Positions 55,966 to 64,000 of a stretch of 64,000 nucleotides of DNA are shown here, in pieces. The translations under genes were made by a program, and so were the position numbers. Source of the stretch: Larus michahellis (taxonomy: Eukaryota; Chordata; Aves; Charadriiformes; Laridae); the NCBI RefSeq assembly GCF_964199755.1, contig NC_133906.1, forward strand, positions 1,736,001 to 1,800,000, in the 5' to 3' direction. The stretch's first letter is position 1. Each line of letters begins with the position of its first letter. Below the pieces are notes generated by a model. That model searched no databases. It was not told where the DNA came from and was given only the letters and a program-made list of their open reading frames with translations.

Positions 55966-57108
55966 CTGTTTGCTTGACTGTTGACACAGTGGAATTGCTT
56001 GCTTGTAGACTGTAACTGTTCAGAGTTGTGAAAACATGCTCATTGCCTTTGGGTGCATTGTAAGGAAACTGCACAAGTTGCGTCAAAGGACTTTGTCTGA
56101 AGGTAGAATCGAGATGGACTTGGAAAAGGGCCATTGAGTTTGGTGTCATCTTTGTTGTTCCTGAGTTCAGAGGCTTCTTGATGGGAGGGGAAATCTGTCC
56201 CACCAGGATTTCCTGGGTTTGTGTTAGAGTATTTGCATTCTCCTTTTTGCCCTTTCTCCTTCTACTTTGTGAACTGTGTTTGAGCATTGTCTTACCTCTT
56301 CCTCTTAAGAAGGACTGTCACTCCATGTATAATATGAGATTGCTTGAATGAAGGCAGTGTGGCACAGAATATTTGGAAACCCTGACACTGTGTTGTGCTT
56401 GAGTTATAAACTGTACCATTGTAAACAGGGATACTCTTGTGTGTAAAAATGAAATAAAGAGAACTCTGGAATGCCTTGTGTGAAGACAGTAGTCTTTGTA
56501 GAGATGTTTATTTTTGTTGGAAAGGTCTGTCAAAGTTTTTCAAAAGGCTGCAATTTTTTTTTCTCATTTTGTCCCTTGCCTGATGTACGTCTGAGTGGGT
56601 GCAATTCTTCCATTTGGAGATGAAGCCTAAACCGCATTCAGTGATACTGTGGGGAGCAAGGCTTTGCTGGCAGTCCTGCATGGATCTTTGGGGCACTGAG
56701 CTTCTGGTTGCCACAGGGCCTATTTAGATCCAGGTCATTGGAAAGCGGACATCCCAATTGGTCAATGGAAATCCCATTCTTCCTAGAGCGTCACCTCTGG
56801 ATGGCAGCTGTGAGGTGTTTGAGCCAAAAACATTTGTGACATTAAAGGTGTAGGAGTTTCAGAAGATGGATGGCCGAAAAACAGCATACATGTTCCTTTC
56901 GGGAAGTATTTGTGGGCACAGGAGGAGGTGGGTATTTGATGAGCGATATCTGCTACCAAGGAAAGGCTTTGATCTCAGGAAATGTAGAAGACTTCACCCA
57001 TCCCTTCCACAGGGACCGGATAAAAAGGTAACACCGGAGGCTGGTGTAGTGAAGACCATTATCTGTCAAGATGTGAATGCAGCACTATCCAGTTAACCGA
57101 AGAAGAAT
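55966..57108. other. Unassigned spacer segment, type B copy 2
   Basis: Related to 38311-39061 and to the type A segment. A 76-codon plus-strand frame (56866-57096) is specific to this copy and is not supported by the others. AAAAATGAAATAAAGAGAAC lies near 56443-56462. No gene recognised. Confidence 0.4.
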
Positions 57109-57265
57109 CATGGAATCATTTAGGTTGGAGAAGACCCTTGAGACCATCGAGTCCAACTGTTAAGCTTACATTACCAAGTCCACCACTAAACCCTGTCCCT
57201 AAGCACCACGTCCACGGACGCTGGGCGCTTCCGTGGGCGGCCGGTGTAAAGGATTGACAATCCTT
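57109..57265 (-). mobile_element. CR1 3' tail abutting the gene 5 promoter
   Basis: AATCATTTAGGTTGGAGAAG is the reverse complement of a CR1 3' end; the piece runs to about 57265 and then gives way to the protocadherin promoter. The same fusion occurs before gene 3, with small differences at the joint. Confidence 0.82.
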
Positions 57266-57864
57266 TTTGGGTGCAGAAATGCTTCCGAGCAAGGGCAACA
57301 GGGATCGGGGAAAGAGACGGGGCAGCTGCCGGCGCTGCCCGTGCGCTCAGAGGCAAGCGTCGGCCCCGCAGGACTCCCGGCGCTCCTGCGCTGCGCTTCC
57401 CTCGCCGGCGCCGAGTGCGCGCGTCCTGCCGCGGGGCCCCGAGGCGGGCGAGCGGCCAGAGCCGCGCGCGTGCGCGCGGGCCCGTGTGCCGGTGCGAGGC
57501 GGCAGCGCGGGCAGCGGGCGGCGGCGGGCGCAGTCCCGCCGCGGGCCGCAGGGTGGTGCTCCCGGCCAAGGCGGCGCCGAGCGGCTGCGGGCGGGGAGGC
57601 GGCCCAGCCCAGCCCGCCGTTACCCAGCCCAGCCCAGCCGAGCCGAACCGAGCCGAACCGAGCCGGGCAACGGCGGCGAGCGGCGGCGAGCGGTGCCCCG
57701 TGCCAGCGGCTGCCGGGCCAGGGCGGCCGCGCTCCGTGCCGCCATTCGGAGTCGGCGAGAGGGAGGCCGCCCGACCGCCGCCCCGCCGTGCTGCTGCCGG
57801 GCGCCGCTCTCCGCGGAGGAGTGCGCGGGCGATCCGCGAGACGGAGGCTGTCCGCCGGCCCGAG
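57266..57864 (+). promoter_or_regulatory. Shortened CpG-rich promoter region of gene 5
   Basis: Keeps the proximal part only, as before gene 3. Its GAGCCGAACC run and two GGCGGCGAGC units match gene 1 instead of gene 3, so this promoter is itself a mosaic. GCCGCTCTCCGCGG is present close to the ATG. Confidence 0.5.
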
Positions 57865-60306
57865 ATGGCGATCGCAAGGCAAGTGCTTTGTCTCTGTGCT
57901 TTCCTCTCCCTGCCGCTCGCTCGCTCCGAGCCCATCCGCTACTCCGTAGCCGAGGAGGCGGCGAGCGGCTCCGTGGTAGCCAACGTGGCGGAGGACGCGG
58001 GGCTGTCCCCGGCGCAGCTGGCGGCTCGCGGCGCCCGCCTGGCCTCGGAGGACGGCCGGCAGCACTTTCGCTTAGACCCCGCCACCGGCCGGCTCGTCGT
58101 GGCCGAGAGGCTGGACCGGGAGGAGCTGTGCGGCCAGTCCGCTACGTGCACGCTCCCCTTCGAGCTCCTGCTGGCAAACCCGCTGCAGTTCTTTCGGGTG
58201 GAGGTGGCCGTGGAGGACATCAATGACCATTCCCCCATTTTCCCAGTGGAACAAGTAGTTTTTAAGATCCTGGAAACGAGCAACCCTGGCTCGCGTTTCC
58301 CTCTGGAGGGTGCTGGGGACCTGGATGTTGGCAGCAACAGCATCCAGGCTTACAGCATTTCTCCCGAAAACGAGTACTTTAGTGTCTCCTTTGCAAGTCA
58401 GAGTGAGGACGACAAATATGTTGAACTGGTCTTGGAGAAGGCTCTAGACAGAGAGGAGGAAGGAGAGGTGGTTTTCAGTCTCATTGCCATGGATGGGGGC
58501 TCTCCTCCCAGGAGTGGGACCACACAAATCCACATTGTTATTCTAGATGTAAATGACAACTCTCCTGTCTTCACACAGAAGCTGTATGTTGGGCAGGTTT
58601 TGGAAAATGCCCCTGTGGGCTCTGTTGTTCTCAGAGTGGTGGCAACTGATCAGGATGTGGGAGTTAATGGGGACATCACCTATCAGTTCAGCGAAGCAGT
58701 GGGCCAGAGTAGGTCATTATTTGTGATTGACCCCACGAGTGGTGAAATTAAACTCGCGATGCCTCTGGACTTTGAGGTGGCAGAGAATCATGAGCTCAGT
58801 GTGCGGGCCACGGATGGCGGTGGCCTGTCAGCAATCTGCAAGGTGTTGGTGGAGGTGGTGGATGTGAACGACAATGCACCGGAAGTGGTGGTAAGTTCCT
58901 TCAACAGCCCCCTCCCTGAGAACGCATTCCCTGGAACAGTGGTTGCTCTCTTTACTGTCAGGGACCGGGATTCTGGTGCGAATGGGAAGATCTCCTGTGC
59001 CCTTGAGGATCAGCTATTGTTCTCCCTGCGTCTGGCCTATAAGAACTACTATGAACTGGTGACTGTGAGTATGCTGGACAGGGAGGAGATGGCACGGCGC
59101 ATCCTCATAGTCACAGCAGCAGACGCAGGGTCACCTCCTCTCACAACCACCCAGACCTTCAAGGTGGACATCTCCGATGTCAACGACAATGCACCTGCCT
59201 TCAACCAGACATCATACACGATGTATGTGCGTGAGAACAATGTCCCCATGGTGCTTGTTGGAGCTGTCAGTGCTGCAGATGCTGATGTGGGGCCCAATGC
59301 CAAGGTGACATATTTCCTGGCACCGTCCCATCCCACAGAGCAGCCTCCCTGCTCCTGCATCTCCGTGAACTCTGAGAATGGGCACGTGTTTGTGCTGCGG
59401 CCTCTGGACTATGAGCAGGTAAAGCAGATTGATGTCTTGGTGAGTGCCTCCGATGCGGGATCTCCTCCTCTCAGTGCCAGTGTCACCGTCCATCTTGTTG
59501 TGGTGGATGAGAATGACAATGCACCAATGCTGCTGTACCCATCACAGGACAGTGGTCCACCATCCAGCGAGCTAGTGCCTGTATCAGCTGAGGCAGGGTA
59601 CCTCATCACCAAAGTGGTGGCTGTGGATGCAGACTCAGGACAGAACTCGTGGCTCTCATACCACCTGCTGAAGGCCACCGAGCCCGGGCTGTTTGTGGTG
59701 GGTGCCCAAAGCGGGGAGGTGCGGCTGAAGAGGCCAGTGACAGAGAGGGATGCTGTGAAGCAGAAGCTTGTTATTGTGGTGCGAGACAATGGGAAGCCAC
59801 CATTGTCAGCCACTGCTGCACTGAGTGCACTCCTGCTCAATGATTTCTCAGCAGTGCGCCGACCACCCACCGGCCTGGCCACGGAGGACGAGAGTGACTC
59901 CCTGACAACCTATTTAATCATTTCCTTGACCTTTGTCTCACTCCTCTTCCTCGCATCCATGACAGCCTTCATCACTCGCAAGGTGTGCAAGAGAAAGGAG
60001 CTGAAGGCAGGGCACGTGCTTTATGGTGCTGGCAACTTGCAGAGCAGCCTGGCTGATGCAGCCACAGCAGGGACCTTGCCCCATGGCTATTGCTATGAGA
60101 TCAGCCTCACAACGGGCTCTGGCAACAGCGAGTTCAAGTTCCTGAAGCCCATCCTCCCCAGCCTGCCACCACAGCAGTGCACCACGGTTGGGGGCACCCA
60201 TGATGAACAGGATTTCCCCTGTGGCCCCATTACTGCAGAGGACATGGCACCAGAGAACCCCGGGACCCTCTCTGCAGAACAGTTCAATAATCTTTCCTTT
60301 AACTAG
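57865..60306 (+). CDS. Beta-type protocadherin 5 of the array, single exon
   Basis: 813 residues, intact, same plan. EC1 is identical to genes 1, 2 and 4. EC2 begins [14 protein letters not shown] with L136 where others have P, G151, and the acidic loop FASQSEDDK at 176-184. The EC2/EC3 linker and EC3 are of the gene 1 type: [33 protein letters not shown]. Residue 539 is Ser (SASVTV), so the EC5 sequon of the other copies is lost, while N447 remains. EC4 has [16 protein letters not shown]6 has NGKPPLS and the stalk SAVRRPPTG. The tail ends [10 protein letters not shown] as in gene 1, then NLSFN and TAG; no donor. The promoter is of the CR1-fused class, and the 3' flank is close to that of gene 1. 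Confidence 0.92.
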   Translation: MAIARQVLCLCAFLSLPLARSEPIRYSVAEEAASGSVVANVAEDAGLSPAQLAARGARLASEDGRQHFRLDPATGRLVVAERLDREELCGQSATCTLPFELLLANPLQFFRVEVAVEDINDHSPIFPVEQVVFKILETSNPGSRFPLEGAGDLDVGSNSIQAYSISPENEYFSVSFASQSEDDKYVELVLEKALDREEEGEVVFSLIAMDGGSPPRSGTTQIHIVILDVNDNSPVFTQKLYVGQVLENAPVGSVVLRVVATDQDVGVNGDITYQFSEAVGQSRSLFVIDPTSGEIKLAMPLDFEVAENHELSVRATDGGGLSAICKVLVEVVDVNDNAPEVVVSSFNSPLPENAFPGTVVALFTVRDRDSGANGKISCALEDQLLFSLRLAYKNYYELVTVSMLDREEMARRILIVTAADAGSPPLTTTQTFKVDISDVNDNAPAFNQTSYTMYVRENNVPMVLVGAVSAADADVGPNAKVTYFLAPSHPTEQPPCSCISVNSENGHVFVLRPLDYEQVKQIDVLVSASDAGSPPLSASVTVHLVVVDENDNAPMLLYPSQDSGPPSSELVPVSAEAGYLITKVVAVDADSGQNSWLSYHLLKATEPGLFVVGAQSGEVRLKRPVTERDAVKQKLVIVVRDNGKPPLSATAALSALLLNDFSAVRRPPTGLATEDESDSLTTYLIISLTFVSLLFLASMTAFITRKVCKRKELKAGHVLYGAGNLQSSLADAATAGTLPHGYCYEISLTTGSGNSEFKFLKPILPSLPPQQCTTVGGTHDEQDFPCGPITAEDMAPENPGTLSAEQFNNLSFN

Positions 60307-60676
60307 CATGGAGTCAGCACATACAGAGGCTTCATTCATGCCTCACGATAGGAAGGGATCCCTGTTACAGCATGTGGCAATGGTTCCTCCCAGGTTAATC
60401 TGCATTTGCAATTGGTGTCAGTGATTTCTGCCAAATTCTATGTCAGAAGAAATTTTGTCTCCCTCTCCAAACAAACAAACAAGCAAACAAAGAAACAAAA
60501 GGACCTCAAGCCTCCTTCACCCAGGAAATAATATTCTTCAGCTGTGAAATGCTTTGCGAGTGGGGTTAGGTCCAGGGTCACCAGTCAAGTTCTTGTCTCG
60601 CTTGCTGTTAGGCAAGCTCCTGGCCCTCTTATTCTGTGCTGTAACGCAATGGCAAAGTCAGGCAGACAAATCCCAT
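60307..60676. other. 3' flank of gene 5 with CAAA microsatellite
   Basis: Nearly identical to the flanks of genes 1 and 4, with a CAAA run near 60470-60500. Probable 3' UTR. Confidence 0.5.
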
Positions 60677-61313
60677 TGTCCTGGTTTCAGGTGGGATAGA
60701 GTTAATTTTCTTCCTAGTAGCTGGTAGCCTAGTAGCTGTGTTTTGGATTTAGCATGAGAATAATGTTGATAACACACTGATGCTTTAGTGGTTGCTAAAT
60801 GGTGCTTGCACTGAGTCAAGGACTTTTCAGCTTCTCATGCCCTGCCAGTGAGGAGGCTGGAGGTGCATAAGCAGTTGGGCGGGGACAGAGCCAGGACAGC
60901 TGACCCAACCTGGACAAAGAGATAATTCATAGCATATGACATCATGCTCTGCATATATAGTGGTGGGAAGTGGCCGGGCATCTGAGAATGCTACTCAGGA
61001 AGAGACTGGGCATCAGTCCTTTGATAGTGAGCAGTTGTTTTTCATTTGTATCCCTTGTCTTTTCTTGTGTTTTAGTTATCTTTTGGTTGTTGTTGTTATT
61101 TTCCTTTAATTATTATTAGTATTAGTTTTTGTATTAGTATTAGTATTTTAATTTTTTATTTCAATTCTTAAACTGTTTTCATATTAACACAAGAGCTTTG
61201 TCACTTTTACTCTTCCAATTCTATCCCCCTTCGCACTGTGGGTGGAAGGGAGGGGCAGTGAGTGAATGGCTGTGTGGTGCTTAGCTGCTGACTGGGGTTA
61301 CACCACGACACAC
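60677..61313 (+). mobile_element. Solo LTR, avian ERVL-type, copy 5
   Basis: Fossil solo LTR, TGTCCTGGTTTCAG to CACGACACA, closest to copy 1 over its whole length. No internal region. Confidence 0.82.
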
Positions 61314-61589
61314 ACGCTCACTGAAATGCATGTAGTTGTCCACCCGGGTCAGAAAAGCAAGGAAGTTGTGAGTACTGTGTTACTGTGTGGTGCAAGCAAG
61401 GGACTCTTTCTTCTTGGGGTGCTGGATGGCTCTGTCTGACATGTGTGGGCTCTGTCTGTTTTTTCGTCTGGTCTCAATGTCTGTCTGGACAGCCGTTGTG
61501 TGCCTGCCTATGCTGCAATAGTGCTTCCCAGTGAAGCAGAGAGTTGCTGCCATCCAGACGCTCTGATCAGGCAAGAAGGGTATTTTCAA

Positions 61590-63425
61590 CCATCACCCAC
61601 AGATCCCTTTCTGCAGGGCTGCTCTCCAGCCACTCCTCTCCCAATGTATATACATACACAGTACTACTCTATCCCAGGTGCAGAATCTGGCCTTTGGACT
61701 TCTTAAGTGTCATGCCGTTGATGATTGCACAATGCTCCAATCCATCTAGATCCCTCTGCAAGGCCTCTTTTTCCTTCAGAGAGGGAGCAGCACCTTCCTG
61801 TTTGGTATCATCAGCAAAGTTGCTAATGGTACCTTCAACTCCTGCACCCAGATCAGTGAAAATAGTATTGAACAGGACTAGGCCTAGAATTGAACCCTGA
61901 GGAACGCCGCTGGTGACATGTCACCCGCCAGACGTTGCTCCCCTATTCACTGCAACCCTTAGAGCCCTGCCCTTCAGCTGGTTCTTCACCCTGCTGATAG
62001 TGAACCCGCTCATCTCACAGTTGAACAATGTATCCAGAAGAATTCTCCGAGGGATGATATCTACAGTCACACAAGAATCCAGAAAAACTACATCCACAGC
62101 CTTCCTTCACGCACGGGACAGGTGACCTCATAATAGAAGAGTGTGGACCTGTTGGAGTGAGTCCAGAGGAGGGCCATGAGGATGACCAGAGCACTGGAGC
62201 ACCTTTCCTATGAAGAGAGACTGAGAGAGTTGGGGTTGTTCAGCCTGGAGAGGAGAAGGCTTCAGGGAGACCTTATAGAAGCCTTCCAGTATGTAAAGGA
62301 GGCCTCCAGCAAAGATGGGAAGGGACTCTTTATTAAGGAGTGTAGCAATAGGAAAAAGGAGAATGGTTTTAAACTGAAAGAGGGGAGATATAGATTAGAT
62401 ATTAGGAAGACATTCTTTACTGTGAGGGTGATGAGACACTGGAACGGGTTTCCCAGGGAAGTTGTGGATACCCCTTCCCTGTAAGTTTTCAAGACCAGGC
62501 TGGATGGGGCTTTGAGCAACCTGGTCTAGTGGGAGGTGTCCCTGCCCATGGCAGGAGTGGTGGATCTAGGTGATCTTTAAGGTGCCTTCGAAATCAAACC
62601 ATTCTATGATTTTATGACATCAAAGCAATTAAACAGGACTTTCCCTTGGTGAATCCATGTTGACTGCGCCTGATGATTGCATTGTTCTTTCAGTGCCTTT
62701 CAGTAGTACTCAGTATCATCTTTAATCTATAATTTTCCCAGGGTCTGAGGTTGGACTAACATGTCAGTAGTTTCCTGGGTCTTCCCTCTTGCCCTTCTTG
62801 TAAATTGGAAGAACATTGGCTAGCTTCCAGTCAGCAGGGACCCCTCCCCAGTCTCCCAAGGCCTTTGGCAGCTGATCAAGTGGTGTCTTGCTGTAACACT
62901 AACTAGCACCTTCAGTAATCTGGGACAAATCCCATCAGGCGCCACGGACTTGTGAACATTCCGCTGATGCATCCAATTCCTGACAATTTCAGCATCCACA
63001 AATGGAAAGTCACTGTTCCTGCATTCGTGGTCCTCTGACTCAGTGGACTGGGCAGCCCAAAGTTCATTTGCAGTATTAAAGACTGAGGGAAGAAAAGCAT
63101 TGAATGCCTCCTCTTCTTCTTCATCCCTGTCGGTCAGGTTACTGTCTTCAACAAGTATCAGTCTCATGTTTTCTTTAGACCTCCTCTTGATATTGACATA
63201 CTTTAAAAAGCCTTGCTTGTTGTCTGACACAACGCTGGCCAGTTTCCACTCTAATTGTGCTTTGTGCATTCATGTCTTCTCCCTGCATATACAAACCGCA
63301 GCTCTGCAGTCTTCCTGCAAAGCCTGACCTTGCTTCCCGAGATCACACAATTTCTTTTTCCTCTTGAGCTCCAGGAGGAGTTCCCTGTTTGGGCAAGCTG
63401 CTCTTCTGCCCTGTTTGCTTGACTG
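61590..63425 (-). mobile_element. CR1 LINE on the minus strand, copy 5
   Basis: Counterpart of 25764-27600, sharing the same loss of the CR1 3' end and nearly identical throughout. The minus strand encodes GFLKYVNIKRRSKENMRL and NVHKSVAPDGICPRLLKVL. A plus-strand CR1 is nested within. Confidence 0.86.
62146..62618 (+). mobile_element. Nested CR1 3' end, copy 5
   Basis: Same nested insertion, encoding [20 protein letters not shown] and RHWNGFPREVVDTPSL, closing ATTCTATGATTTTATGA; closest to copy 1. Confidence 0.88.
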
Positions 63426-64000
63426 TTGACACAGTGGAATTGCTTGTTTGTAGACTGTAACTGTTCAGAGTTGTGAAAACATGCTCATTGCCTTTGTGTG
63501 CATTGTAAGGAAACTGCACAAGTTGCTTCAAAGGACTTTGTCTGAAGGTAGAATTGAGATGAACTAGGAAAAAGCCCATTGAGTTTTCTCTGATCATTGT
63601 TCCTGAGTTCAGAGGTTTATTGATGGGAGGGGAAATCTGTCCCACCAGGATTTCCTGGGTTTGTGTTAGAGCATTTGCATTCTGCTTTCTGCCCTTTCTC
63701 CTTCTACTTTGTGAACTGTGTTTGAGCATTGTCTTACCTCTTCCCCTTAAGAAGGACTGTCACTCCATGTATAATATTGGATTCTTTAAAAGAAGGCTGT
63801 TTGAATGTTTGAATGGCACAGAATATTTGGAAACGTGACGTTGTGTTGTGCTGCAGTTATTAATTGTAAAGCAGGATACCCTTGAGTGTAAAAATGAAAT
63901 AAAGAGAACACCTGAATGCCTTGTGTGGAGACAGTAGTCTTTGTTGAGTTGTTTGTTGTTTTTTTTTTCTGGGGAAGCTCTGTCAAGGTTTTTCCAAAGG
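63426..64000. other. Start of a further type A spacer segment, cut by the window edge
   Basis: Nearly identical to 27601-28175, at a constant offset of about 35825 bp near the end. The next features of a type A spacer (CR1 pieces, protocadherin 3' fragment, promoter and gene) would lie beyond the right edge. Confidence 0.55.

Noticed and set aside
24840-61313. A full-length endogenous retrovirus
   Set aside because: Only single LTRs are present; no gag, pol or env sequence was seen between or beside them.

Overview
This is host chromosomal DNA from a bird. The repeats point to that: chicken-repeat-1 (CR1) LINEs in both orientations, many ending in the typical ATTCTATGA-like tail, and solo LTRs of an avian ERVL-type family. 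The genes are clustered protocadherins, large one-exon cadherin ectodomain genes read left to right. No passerine-specific marker was found, so I stop at bird (probably Neoaves).

Layout. 1-13 kb is AT-rich intergenic DNA with a GATA/GGAT microsatellite, one CR1 copy and a decayed protocadherin EC1 fragment (about 8.86-9.04 kb). At 13.4-15.8 kb lies an intact protocadherin variable exon of 798 codons that ends in a strong splice donor (CAG|GTGAGG), so it must join constant exons outside the window (gamma-like). At 18.8-21.3 kb lies a beta-type protocadherin broken by two stops and a frameshift. From 22 kb to the end runs a tandem array of five single-exon, beta-type protocadherins (ATGs at 22028, 32000, 39787, 49627 and 57865). 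All five are exactly 813 codons, have no end-of-exon donor and share the beta-like tail core [13 protein letters not shown].

Array architecture. After every gene come, in the same order and orientation, a short 3' flank, a solo ERVL-type LTR, and a minus-strand CR1 carrying a nested plus-strand CR1. Spacers alternate between a long type A (after genes 1 and 3; about 7.4-7.5 kb from stop to next ATG) and a short type B (after genes 2 and 4; about 5.3-5.8 kb). Type A ends in a truncated copy of the broken gene's 3' end; type B ends in a CR1 tail fused to the next promoter. The DNA after gene 5 begins like type A, so another gene should lie about 3.8 kb beyond the right edge. One duplication junction can be read directly: position 30943/30944 joins CR1 sequence to the broken gene at about 20924, implying a roughly 10.0 kb tandem duplication.

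Function and evolution. The proteins should be type I neuronal surface adhesion molecules with six cadherin repeats, one membrane span and a short tail; combinatorial homophilic recognition is the known role of the family. EC1, EC5-EC6, membrane span and tail are almost identical among the five copies, while differences gather in EC2-EC3. One EC2 loop (residues 176-184) flips from acidic (genes 1, 5) to basic (genes 2, 3, 4). Gene 1 looks like a mosaic of gene-2-like and gene-5-like halves. The picture is a young array reshaped by unequal exchange and gene conversion, with diversity kept in the recognition domains. Identities here are judged by eye; none was computed.
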